The notes below the pieces were generated by a model, which worked only from the letters and a program-made list of their open reading frames with translations, did not search any database and was not told where the DNA came from. From contig NC_091209.1 in NCBI RefSeq assembly GCF_040958095.1, forward strand, positions 8,151,032-8,215,031: 64,000 nucleotides of DNA, read 5' to 3'. Of the stretch, positions 1 to 12,860 are shown one piece after another. The DNA comes from Procambarus clarkii (Eukaryota; Arthropoda; Malacostraca; Decapoda; Cambaridae). Numbering within the stretch: position 1 is the stretch's first letter; each line of letters starts with the position of its first letter. A program made the translations under genes and the position numbers.

Positions 1-3000
1 GCGAGCACCCACAGGTGTGAGCGAGAACCCACAGGTCTGAGCCAGCACCCACAAGTCTGAGCGAGCACCCACAGGTCTGAGTGAGAACACACATGTGTGA
101 GCGAGCACCCACAGGTGTGAGCGAGCACCCGCAGGTGTGAGCGAGCACCCGCAGGTGTGAGCGAGCACCCGCAGGTGTGAGCGAGCACCCGCAGGTGTGA
201 GCGAGCACCCGCAGGTGTGAGCGAGAACCCACAGGTGTGAGCGAGAACCCACAGGTGTGAGCGATCACCCACAGGTGTGAGCGGGCACCCACAGGTCAGA
301 GAGGGCACCCACAGGTCAGAGAGGGCACCCACAGGTCAGAGAGGGCACCCACAGGTCAGAGAGGGCACCCAGAGGTCTGAGCGGGCACCCACAGGTCTGA
401 GCGGGCACCCACAGGTCTGAGCGGGCACCCACAGGTCTGAGCGGGCACCCACAGGTGTGAGCGAGCACCCACAGGTGTGAGCGAGCACCCACTGGTGCGA
501 GCGAGCACCCACAGGTGTGAGCGAGCATCCAATGGTGTGAGCGAGCACCCACAGGTCTGAGCGGGCACCCACAGGTCTGAGCGGGCACCCACAGGTCTGA
601 GCGGGCACCCACAGGTCTGAGCGGGCACCCACAGGTCTGAGCGAGCACCCACTGGTGCGCGCGAGCACCCACAGGCGTGCGCGAGCACACACAGGCGTGC
701 GCGAGCACACACAGGCGTGCGCGAGCACACACAGGTGTGCGCGAGCACCCACAGGTGTGCGCGAGCACCCACAGGTGTGCGCGAGCACCCACAGGTGTGC
801 GCGAGCACCCACAGGTGTGCGCGAGCACCCACAGGTGTGAACGAGCACCCACAGGTGTGAGAGAGCACCCACAGGTGTGAGCGAGCACCCACAGGTGTGA
901 GCGAGCACCCACAGGTGTGAGCGAGCACCCACAGGTGTGAGCGAGCACCCACAGGTGTGAGCGAGCACCCACAGGTGTGAGCGAGCACCCACAGGTGTGA
1001 GCGAGCACCCACAGGTGTGAGCGAGACCCCACAGGTGTGAGCGAGAACCCGCTGGTCTGAGCGAACACCCACAGGTGTGAATAAGCACCCACAGTTCTGA
1101 GCGAGCACCCACAGGTCTGAGCGGGCACCCACAGGTGTGAGCGGGCACCCACAGGTCTGAGCGGGCACCCACAGGTCTGAGCGAGCACCCACAGGTCTGA
1201 GCGAGCACCCACAGGTCTGAGCGAGCGCCCACAGGTGTGAGCGAGCATCCAATGGTGTGAGCGAGCACCCACAGGTGTGAGCGAGCTCCCACAAGTGTGA
1301 GCGAGCACCCACATGTGTGAGCGAGCACCCACAGGTGTGAGCGAGCACCCACAGGTGTGAGCGAGCACCCACAGGTGTGAGCGAGCACCCACAGGTGTGA
1401 GCGAGCACCCACAGGTGTGAGCGGGCACCCACAGGTCTGACCGGGCACCCACAGGTCTGACCGGGCACACACAGGTCTGAGCGAGAACCCACAGGTGTGA
1501 GCGAGCACCCACAGGTGTGAGCGAGCACCCACAGGTCTGAGCGAGCACCCACAGGTCTGAGCGAGCACCCACAGGTCTGAGCGAGCACCCACAGGTCTGA
1601 GCGAGCACCCACAGGTCTGAGCGAGTACCCACAGGTGTGAATAAGCACCCAGAGGTCTGAGCGAGCACCCACAGGTGTGAGCGAGCACCCACAGGTCTGA
1701 GCCAGCACCCACAGGTCTGAACGAGCACCCACAGGTCTGAGTGAGAACCCACATGTGTGAGCGAGCACCCACAGCTCTGAGCGGGCACCCACAGGTGTGA
1801 GCGGGCACCCACAGGTCTGAGCGGGCACCCACAGGTCTGAGCGGGCACCCACAGGTCTGAGCGGGCACCCACAGGTCTGAGCGGGCACCCACAGGTCTGA
1901 GCGGGCACCCACAGGTCTGAGCGAGCACCCACAGGTGTGAGCGAGCATCCAATGGTGTGAGCGAGCACCCACATGTGTGAGCGAGCACCCACAGGTGTGA
2001 GCGACCACCCACAGGTGTGAGCGAGCACCCACAGGTGTGAGCGAGCACCCACAGGTGTGAGCGAGCACCCACAGGTGTGAGCGAGCACCCACAGGTGTGA
2101 GCGAGCACCCACAGGTGTGAGCGAGCACCCACAGGTGTGAGCGGGCACCCACAGGTGTGAGCGGGCACCCGCTGGTGTGAGCGGGCACACACAGGTCTGA
2201 GCGAGCACCCACAGGTCTGAGCGAGCACCCACAGGTCTGAGCGAGCACCCACAGGTGTGAGCGAGCACCCACAGGTGTGAGCGAGCACCCACAGGTGTGA
2301 GCGAGCACCCACAGGTCTGAGCGAGCACCCACAGGTGTGAATAAGCACCCAGAGGTCTGAGCGAGCACCCACAGGTGTGAGCGAGAACCCACAGGTCTGA
2401 GCCAGCACCCACAGGTCTGAGCGAGCACCCACAGGTCTGAGCCAGCACCCACAGGTCTGAGCGAGCACCCACAGGTCTGAGTGAGAACCCACAGGTGTGA
2501 GCGAGCACCCACAGGTCTGAGCGAGCACCCACAGGTGTGAATAAGCACCCAGAGGTCTGAGCGAGCACCCACAGGTGTGAGCGAGAACCCACAGGTCTGA
2601 GCCAGCACCCACAGGTCTGAGCGAGCACCCACAGGTCTGAGTGAGCACCCACAGGTGTGAGCGAGCACCCACAGGTGTGAGCGAGCACCCACAGGTGTGA
2701 GCGAGCACCCACAGGTGTGAGCGAGCACCCACAGGTGTGAGCGAGCACCCACAGGTGTGAGCGAGCACCCACAGGTGTGAGCGAGCACCCACAGGTGTGA
2801 GCGAGCACCCACAGGTGTGAGCGAGCACCCACAGGTGTGAGCGAGCACCCACAGGTGTGAGCGAGCACCCACAGGTGTGAGCGGGCACCCACAGGTGTGA
2901 GCGGGCACCCACAGGTGTGAGTGGGCACCCACAGGTGTGAGTGGGCACCCACAGGTGTGAGCGGGCACCCACAGGTCAGAGAGGGCACCCACAGGTCAGA

Positions 3001-6000
3001 GCGGGCACCCACAGGTCTGAGCGGGCACCCACAGGTCTGAGCGGGCACCCACAGGTCTGAGCGGGCACCCACAGGTCTGAGCGGGCACCAACAGGTGTGA
3101 GCGAGCACCCACAGGTGTGAGCGAGCACCCACAGGTGTGCGCGAGCACCCACAGGTGTGCGCGAGCACCAACAGGTGTGCGCGAGCACCCACAGGTGTGA
3201 CCGAGCACCCACAAGTGTGACCGAGCACCCACAGGTGTGAACGAGCACCCACAGGTGTGAGCGAGCATCCAATGGTGTGAGCGAGCACCCACAGGTCTGA
3301 GCGGGCACCCACAGGTCTGAGCGGGCACCCACAGGTCTGAGCGGGCACCCACTGGTGCGCGCGAGCACCCACAGGTGTGCGCGAGCACCCACAGGTGTGC
3401 GCGAGCACCAACAGGTGTGCGCGAGCACCCACAGGTGTGACCGAGCACCCACAGGTGTGAACGAGCACCCACAGGTGTGAGCGAGCACCCACAGGTGTGA
3501 GCGAGCACCCAATGGTGTGAGCGAGCACCCAATGGTGTGAGCGAGCACCCACAAGTGTGAGCGAGCACCCACAGGTGTGAGCGAGCACCCACAGGTGTGA
3601 GCGAGCACCCACAGGTGTGAGCGAGCACCCACAGGTGTGAGCGAGCACCCACAGGTGTGAGCGAGCACCCACAGGTGTGAGCGAGCACCCACAGGTATGA
3701 GCGAGCACCCACAGGTGTGAGCGAGCACCCACAGGTGTGAGCGAGACCCCACAGGTGTGAGCGAGAACCCGCTGGTCTGAGCGAACACCCACAGGTGTGA
3801 ATAAGCACCCACAGTTCTGAGCGAGCACCCACAGGTGTGAGCGAGCACCCACAGGTCTGAGCGGGCACCCACAGGTGTGAGCGGGCACCCACAGGTCTGA
3901 GCTGGCACCCACAGGTCTGAGCGAGCACCCACAGGTCTGAGCGAGCACCCACAAGTGTGAGCGAGCACCCACAGGTGTGAGCGAGCATCCAATGGTGTGA
4001 GCGAGCACCCACAGGTGTGAGCGAGCACCCACATGTGTGAGCGAGCACCCACATGTGTGAGCGAGCACCCACAGGTGTGAGCGAGCACCCACAGGTGTGA
4101 GCGGGCACCCACAGGTCTGAGCGGGCACACACAGGTCTGAGCGAGCACCCACAGGTCTGAGCGAGCACCCACAGGTGTGAGCGAGCACCCACAGGTCTGA
4201 GCGAGCACCCACAGGTGTGAGCGAGCACCCACAGGTCTGAGCGAGCACCCACAGGTCTGAGCGAGCACCCACAGGTCTGAGCGAGCACCCACAGGTCTGA
4301 GCGAGCACCGACAGGTGTGAATAAGCACCCAGAGGTCTGAGCGAGCACCCACAGGTGTGAGCGAGCACCCACAGGTCTGAGCCAGCACCCACAGGTCTGA
4401 GCCAGCACCCACAGGTCTGAGCCAGCACCCACAGGTCTGAGCGAGCACCCACAGGTCTGAGTGAGAACCCACATGTGTGAGCGAGCACCTACAGGTGTGA
4501 GCGAGCACCCACAGGTGTGAGCGGGCACCCACTGGTCTGAGCGAGCACCCACTGGTCTAAGCGAGCACCCACAGGTGTGAGCGAGCACCCACAGGTGTGA
4601 GCGAGCACCCACAGGTGTGAGCGAGCACCCACAGGTGTGAGCGGGCACCCACAGGTGTGAGCGGGCACCCACTGGTCTGAGCGAGCACCCACTGGTCTGA
4701 GCGAGCACCCACTGGTCTGAGCGAGCAGCCACAAGTGTGAGCGGGCACCCACAGGTGCGAGCGGGCACCCACAGGTGCGAGCGGGCACCCACAGGTGTGA
4801 GCGGGCACCCACAGGTGTGAGCGGGCACCCACAGGTGTGAGCGGGCACCCACAGGTGTGAGCGGGCACCCACAGGCGTGAGCGGGCACCCACAGGCGTGA
4901 GCGGGCACCCACAGGCGTGAGCGGGCACCCACAGGCGTGAGCAGACACCCACAGGCGTGAGCAGACACCCACAGGCGTGAGCGGGCACCCACAGGCGTGA
5001 GCGGGCACCCACAGGCGTGAGCGGGCACCCACAGGCGTGAGCGGGCACCCACAGGCGTGAGCGGGCACCCACAGGCGTGAGCGGGCACCCACAGGCGTGA
5101 GCGAGCACCCACAGGTGTGAGCGAGCATCCAATGGTATGAGCGAGCACCCACAGGTGTGAGCGAGCACCCACAGGTGTGAGCGAGCACCCACATGTGTGA
5201 GCGAGAACCCACAGGTGTGAGCGAGCACCCACAGGTGTGAGCGAGCACCCACAGGTGTGAGCGAGCACCCACAGGTCTGAGCGGGCACCCACAGGTGTGA
5301 GCGGGCACCCACAGGTGTGAGCGGGCACACACAGGTCTGAGCGGGCACACACAGGTCTGAGCGGGCACACACAGGTCTGAGCGAGCACCCACAGGTCTGA
5401 GCGAGCACCCACAGGTGTGAGCGAGCACCCACAGGTCTGAGCGAGCACCCACAGGTCTGAGCGAGCACCCACAGGTGTGAATAAGCACCCAGAGGTCTGA
5501 GCGAGCACCCACAGGTGTGAGCGAGAACCCACAGGTCTGAGCCAGCACCCACAGGTCTGAGCGAGCACCCACAGGTCTGAGTGAGAACCCACACGTGTGA
5601 GCGAGCACCCACAGGTCTGAGCGAGCACCCACAGGTGTGAATAAGCACCCAGAGGTCTGAGCGAGCACCCACAGGTGTGAGCGAGAATCCACAGGTCTGA
5701 GCCAACACCCACAAGGCTGAGCGAGCAACCACAGGTCTGAGTGAGAACCCACAGGTGTGAGCGAGCACCCACAGGTGTGAGCGAGCACCCACAGGTGTGA
5801 GCGAGCACCCACAGGTGTGAGCGAGCACCCACAGGTGTGAGCGAGCACCCACAGGTGTGAGCGAGCACCCACAGGTGTGAGCGAGCACCCACAGGTGTGA
5901 GTGGGCACCCACAGGTGTGAGCGGGCACCCACAGGTGTGAGCGGGCACCCACAGGTGTGAGCGGGCACCCACAGGTGTGAGCGGGCACCCACAGGTGTGA

Positions 6001-9000
6001 GCGGGCACCCACAGGTGTGAGCGGGCACCCACAGGTGTGAGCGGGCACCCACAGGTGTGAGCGGGCACCCACAGGTCAGAGCGAGCACCCACAGGTGTGA
6101 GCGAGCACCCACAGGTGTGAGCGAGCACCCACAGGTCTGAGCGAGCACCCACAGGTGTGAATAAGCACCCAGAGGTCTGAGCGAGCACCCACAGGTGTGA
6201 GCGAGAACCCACAGGTCTGAGCCAGCACCCACACGTCTGAGCGAGCACCCACAGGTCTGAATGAGAACCCACAGGTGTGAGCGAGCACCCACAGGTCTGA
6301 GCGAGCACCCACAGGTGTGAATAAGCACCCAGAGGTCTGAGCGAGCACCCACAGGTGTGAGCGAGAATCCACAGGTCTGAGCCAGCACCCACAGGTCTGA
6401 GCGAGCACCCACAGGTCTGAGTGAGAACCCACATGTGTAAGCGAGCACCCACAGGTGTGAGCGAGCACCCACAGGTGTGAGCGAGCACCCACAGGTGTGA
6501 GCGAGCACCCACAGGTGTGAGCGAGCACCCACAGGTGTGAGCGAGCACCCACAGGTGTGAGCGAGCACCCACAGGTGTGAGCGAGAACCCACAGGTGTGA
6601 GTGGGCACCCACAGGTGTGAGTGGGCACCCACAGGTGTGAGTGGGCACCCACAGGTGTGAGCGGGCACCCACAGGTCAGAGAGGGCACCCACAGGTCAGA
6701 GAGGGCACCCACAGGTCAGAGCGGGCACCCACAGGTCTGAGCGGGCACCCACAGGTCTGAGCGGGCACCCACAGGTCTGAGCGGGCACCAACAGGTGTGA
6801 GCGAGCACCCACAGGTGTGAGCGAGCACCCACTGGTGCGAGCGAGCACCCACAGGTGTGAGCGAGCATCCAATGGTGTGAGCGAGCACCCACAGGTCTGA
6901 GCGGGCACCCACAGGTCTGAGCGGGCACCAACAGGTGTGAGCGAGCACCCACAGGTGTGAGCGAGCACCCACTGGTGCGAGCGAGCACCCACAGGTGTGA
7001 GCGAGCATCCAATGGTGTGAGCGAGCACCCACAGGTGTGAGCGAGCACCCACAGGTGTGCGCGAGCACCCACAGGTGTGCGCGAGCACCCACAGGTGTGC
7101 GCGAGCACCCACAGGTGTGCACGAGCACCCACAGGTGTGAACGAGCACCCACAGGTGTGAGCGAGCACCCACAGGTGTGAGCGAGCACCCAATGGTGTGA
7201 GCGAGCACCCACAGGTGTGGGCGAGCACCCACAGGTGTGGGCGAGCACCCACAGGTGTGAGCGAGCACCCACAGGTGTGAGCGAGCACCCACAGGTGTGA
7301 GCGAGCACCCACAGGTGTGAGCGAGCACCCACAGGTGTGAGCGAGCACCCACAGGTGTGAGCGAGCACCCACAGGTGTGAGCGAGCACCCGCAGGTGTGA
7401 GCGAGCACCCAAAGGTGTGAGCGAGCACCCAAAGGTGTGAGCGAGCACCCAAAGGTGTGAGCGAGCACCCACAGGTGTGAGCGAGCACCGACAGGTGTGA
7501 GCGAGCACCCACAGGTGTGAGCGGGCACCCACAGGTGCGAGCGGGCACCCACAGGCGTGAGCGGGCACCCACAGGCGTGAGCGGGCACCCACAGGCGTGA
7601 GCGGGCACCCACAGGCGTGAGCGGGCACCCACAGGCGTGAGCGGGCACCCACAGGCGTGAGCTGGCACCCACAGGCGTGAGCGAGCACCCACAGGTGTGA
7701 GCGAGCATCCAATGGTGTGAGCGAGCACCCACAGGTGTGAGCGAGCACCCACAGGTGTGAGCGAGCACCCACAGGTGTGAGCGGGCACCCACAGGTGTGA
7801 GCGGGCACCCACAGGTCAGAGAGGGCACCCACAGGTCAGAGAGGGCACCCACAGGTCAGAGAGGGCACCCACAGGTGTGAGCGGGCACCCACAGGTGTGA
7901 GCGGGCACACACAGGTCTGAGCGGGCACACACAGGTCTGAGCGGGCACACACAGGTCTGAGCGGGCACACACAGGTCTGAGCGGGCACACACATGTCTGA
8001 GCGGGCACACACAGGTCTGAGCGAGCACCAACAGGTGTGAGCGAGCACCCACAGGTGTGAGCGAGCACCCACAGGTCTGAGCGAGCACCCACAGGTGTGA
8101 ATAAGCACCCAGAGGTCTGAGCGAGCACCCACAGGTGTGAGCGAGCACCCACAGGTCTGAGCCAGCACCCACAGGTCTGAGCCAGCACCCACAGGTCTGA
8201 GCCAGCACCCACAGGTCTGAGCCAGCACCCACAGGTCTGAGCCAGCACCCACAGGTCTGAGCGAGCACCCACAGGTCTGCGTGAGAACCCACATGTGTGA
8301 GCGAGCACCCACAGGTGTGAGCGAGCACCCACAGGTGTGAGCGAGCACCCACAGGTGTGAGCGAGCACCGACAGGTGTGAGCGAGCACCGACAGGTGTGA
8401 GCGAGCACCCACAGGTGTGAGCGAGCACCCACAGGTGTGAGCGAGAACCCACAGGTGTGAGCGATCACCCACAGGTGTGAGCGGGCACCCACAGGTCAGA
8501 GAGGGCACCCAATGGTCAGAGAGGGCACCCACTGGTCTGAGCGGGCACCCACATGTCTGAGCGGGCACCCACAGATCTGGCGGGCACCCACAGGTGCGCG
8601 CGAGTACCCACAGGTGCGCGCGAGCACCCACAGGTGTGAGCGAGCACCCACAGGTGTGAGCGAGCACCCACAGGTGTGAACGAGCACCCACAGGTGTGAG
8701 CGAGCACCCACAGGTGTGAGCGAGCACCCACAGGTGTGAGCGAGCACCCACAGGTGTGAGCGAGCACCCACAGGTGTGAGCGAGCACCCACAGGTGTGAG
8801 CGAGCACCCACAGGTGTGAGCGAGCACCCACAGGTGTGAGCGAGCACCCACAGGTGTGAGCGAGCACCCACAGGTGTGAGCGAGCACCCACAGGTGTGAG
8901 CGAGCACCCACAGGTGCGAGCGAGAACCCGCTGGTCTGAGCGAACACCCACAGGTGTGAATAAGCACCCACAGTTCTGAGCGAGCACCCACAGGTGTGAG

Positions 9001-9540
9001 CGAGCACCCACAGGTCTGAGCGGGCACCCACAGGTGTGAGCGGGCACCCACAGGTCTGAGCGGGCACCCACAGGTCTGAGCGGGCACCCACAGGTCTGAG
9101 CGAGCACCCACAGGTGTGAGCGAGCACCCACAGGTGTGAGCGAGCATCCAATGGTGTGAGCGAGCACCCACAGGTGTGAGCGAGCACCCACAAGTGTGAG
9201 CGGGCACCCACAGGTGTGAGCGGGCACCCACAGGTGTGAGCGGGCACCCACAGGTGTGAGCGGGCACCCACAGGTGTGAGCGGGCACCCACAGGTGTGAG
9301 CGGGCACCCACAGGTGTGAGCGGGCACCCACAGGTGTGAGCGGGCACCCACAGGTGTGAGCGAGCACCCACAGGTGTGAGCGAGCACCCACAGGTGTGAG
9401 CGAGCACCCACAGGTGTGAGCGAGCACCCACAGGTGTGAGCGAGCACCCACAGGTGTGAGCGAGCACCCACAGGTGTGAGCGAGCACCCACAGGTGTGAG
9501 CGAGCACCCACAGGTGTGAGCGAGCACCCACAGGTGTGAG

Positions 9541-12500
9541 CGAGCACCCACAGGTGCGAGTGAGAACCCGCTGGTCTGAGCGAACACCCACAGGTGTGAA
9601 TAAGCACCCACAGTTCTGAGCGAGAACCCACAGGTGTGAGCGAGCACCCACAGGTCTGAGCGGGCACCCACAGGTGTGAGCGGGCACCCACAGGTCTGAG
9701 CGGGCACCCACAGGTCTGAGCGAGCACCCACAGGTCTGAGCGAGCACCCACAGGTGTGAGCGAGCACCCACAGGTGTGAGCGAGCATCCAATGGTGTGAG
9801 CGAGCACCCACAGGTGTGAGCGAGCACCCACAAGTGTGAGCGAGCACCCACATGTGTGAGCGAGCACCCACATGTGTTAGCGAGCACCCACAGGTGTGAG
9901 CGAGCACCCACAGGTGTGAGCGGGCACCCACTGGCCTGAGCGAGCACCCACAGGTGTGAGCGGGCACCCACAGGTGTGAGCGGGCACCCACAGGTGTGAG
10001 CGGGCACCCACAGGTGTGAGCGGGCACCCACAGGTGTGAGCGGGCACCCACAGGTGTGAGCGGGCACTCACAGGTGTGAGCGGGCACCCACAGGTGTGAG
10101 CGGGCACCCACAGGTGTGAGCGGGCACCCACAGGTGTGAGCGGGCACCCACAGGTGTGAGCGGGCACCCACAGGTGTGAGCGGGCACCCACAGGTGTGAG
10201 CGGGCACCCACAGGTGTGAGCGGGCACCCACAGGTGTGAGCGGGCACCCACAGGTGTGAGCGGGCACCCACAGGTGTGAGCGGGCACCCACAGGTGTGAG
10301 CGGGCACCCACAGGTGTGAGCGGGCACCCACAGGTGTGAGCGGGCACCCACAGGTGTGAGCGGGCACCCACAGGTGTGAGCGGGCACCCACAGGTGTGAG
10401 CGGGCACCCACAGGTGTGAGCGGGCACCCACAGGTGTGAGCGGGCACCCACAGGTGTGAGCGGGCACCCACAGGTGTGAGCGGGCACCCACAGGTGTGAG
10501 CGGGCTCCCACAGGTGTGAGCGGGCACCCACAGGTCAGAGAGGGCACCCACAGTTCAGAGAGGGCACCCACAGGTGTGAGCGGGCACCCACAGGTGTGAG
10601 CGGGCACCCACAGGTGTGAGCGGGCACCCACAGGTGTGAGCGGGCACCCACAGGTCTGAGCGGGCACACACAGGTCTGAGCGGGCACACACAGGTCTGAG
10701 CGGGCACACACAGGTCTGAGCGGGCACACACATGTCTGAGCGGGCACACACAGGTCTGAGCGAGCACCAACAGGTGTGAGCGAGCACCCACAGGTGTGAG
10801 CGAGCACCCACAGGTCTGAGCGAGCACCCACAGGTGTGAATAAGCACCCAGAGGTCTGAGCGAGCACCCACAGGTGGGAGCGAGCACCCACAGGTCTGAG
10901 CCAGCACCCACAGGTCTGAGCCAGCACCCACAGGTCTGAGCCAGCACCCACAGGTCTGAGCCAGCACCCACAGGTCTGAGCGAGCACCCACAGGTCTGAG
11001 CGAGCACCCACAGGTCTGCGTGAGAACCCACATGTGTGAGCGAGCACCCACAGGTGTGAGCGAGCACCCACAGGTGTGAGCGAGCACCCACAGGTGTGAG
11101 CGAGCACCGACAGATGTGAGCGAGCACCGACAGGTGTGAGCGAGCACCCACAGGTGTGAGCGAGCACCCACAGGTGTGAGCGAGAACCCACAGGTGTGAG
11201 CGATCACCCACAGGTGTGAGCGAGCACCCACAGGTGCGAGTGAGAACCCGCTGGTCTGAGCGAACACCCACAGGTGTGAATAAGCACCCACAGTTCTGAG
11301 CGAGAACCCACAGGTGTGAGCGAGCACCCACAGGTCTGAGCGGGCACCCACAGGTGTGAGCGGGCACCCACAGGTCTGAGCGGGCACCCACAGGTCTGAG
11401 CGAGCACCCACAGGTCTGAGCGAGCACCCACAGGTCTGAGCGAGCACCCACAGGTGTGAGCGAGCATCCAATGGTGTGAGCGAGCACCCACAGGTGTGAG
11501 CGAGCACCCACAAGTGTGAGCGAGCACCCACATGTGTGAGCGAGCACCCACATGTGTTAGCGAGCACCCACAGGTGTGAGCGAGCACCCACAGGTGTGAG
11601 CGGGCACCCACTGGCCTGAGCGAGCACCCACAGGTGTGAGCGGGCACCCACAGGTGTGAGCGGGCACCCACAGGTGTGAGCGGGCACCCACAGGTGTGAG
11701 CGGGCACCCACAGGTGTGAGCGGGCACCCACAGGTGTGAGCGGGCACTCACAGGTGTGAGCGGGCACCCACAGGTGTGAGCGGGCACCCACAGGTGTGAG
11801 CGGGCACCCACAGGTGTGAGCGGGCACCCACAGGTGTGAGCGGGCACCCACAGGTGTGAGCGGGCACCCACAGGTGTGAGCGGGCACCCACAGGTGTGAG
11901 CGGGCACCCACAGGTGTGAGCGGGCACCCACAGGTGTGAGCGGGCACCCACAGGTGTGAGCGGGCACCCACAGGTGTGAGCGGGCACCCACAGGTGTGAG
12001 CGGGCACCCACAGGTGTGAGCGGGCACCCACAGGTGTGAGCGGGCACCCACAGGTGTGAGCGGGCACCCACAGGTGTGAGCGGGCACCCACAGGTGTGAG
12101 CGGGCACCCACAGGTGTGAGCGGGCACCCACAGGTGTGAGCGGGCACCCACAGGTGTGAGCGGGCTCCCACAGGTGTGAGCGGGCACCCACAGGTCAGAG
12201 AGGGCACCCACAGTTCAGAGAGGGCACCCACAGGTGTGAGCGGGCACCCACAGGTGTGAGCGGGCACCCACAGGTGTGAGCGGGCACCCACAGGTGTGAG
12301 CGGGCACACACAGGTCTGAGCGGGCACACACAGGTCTGAGCGGGCACACACAGGTCTGAGCGGGCACACACATGTCTGAGCGGGCACACACAGGTCTGAG
12401 CGAGCACCAACAGGTGTGAGCGAGCACCCACAGGTGTGAGCGAGCACCCACAGGTCTGAGCGAGCACCCACAGGTGTGAATAAGCACCCAGAGGTCTGAG

Positions 12501-12860
12501 CGAGCACCCACAGGTGGGAGCGAGCACCCACAGGTCTGAGCCAGCACCCACAGGTCTGAGCCAGCACCCACAGGTCTGAGCCAGCACCCACAGGTCTGAG
12601 CCAGCACCCACAGGTCTGAGCGAGCACCCACAGGTCTGAGCGAGCACCCACAGGTCTGCGTGAGAACCCACATGTGTGAGCGAGCACCCACAGGTGTGAG
12701 CGAGCACCCACAGGTGTGAGCGAGCACCCACAGGTGTGAGCGAGCACCGACAGATGTGAGCGAGCACCGACAGGTGTGAGCGAGCACCCACAGGTGTGAG
12801 CGAGCACCCACAGGTGTGAGCGAGAACCCACAGGTGTGAGCGATCACCCACAGGTGTGAG
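9541..12860. repeat. Tandem higher-order duplication inside the 20-bp array
   Basis: The segment starting at 9541 is repeated starting at 11221 with the same order of variant units. Shared rare variants include CGTTAG-type units (9880 and 11560 region), the CGGGCTCCCA unit (10501 and 12161), the GGTGGGAG unit (10871 and 12511), and the CAGATGTGAG unit (11111 and 12751). The offset falls from 1,680 to 1,660 to 1,640 bp along the copy, so the copies differ by one-unit gains or losses (84 to 82 units). This shows a recent block duplication followed by slippage. Confidence 0.9.
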
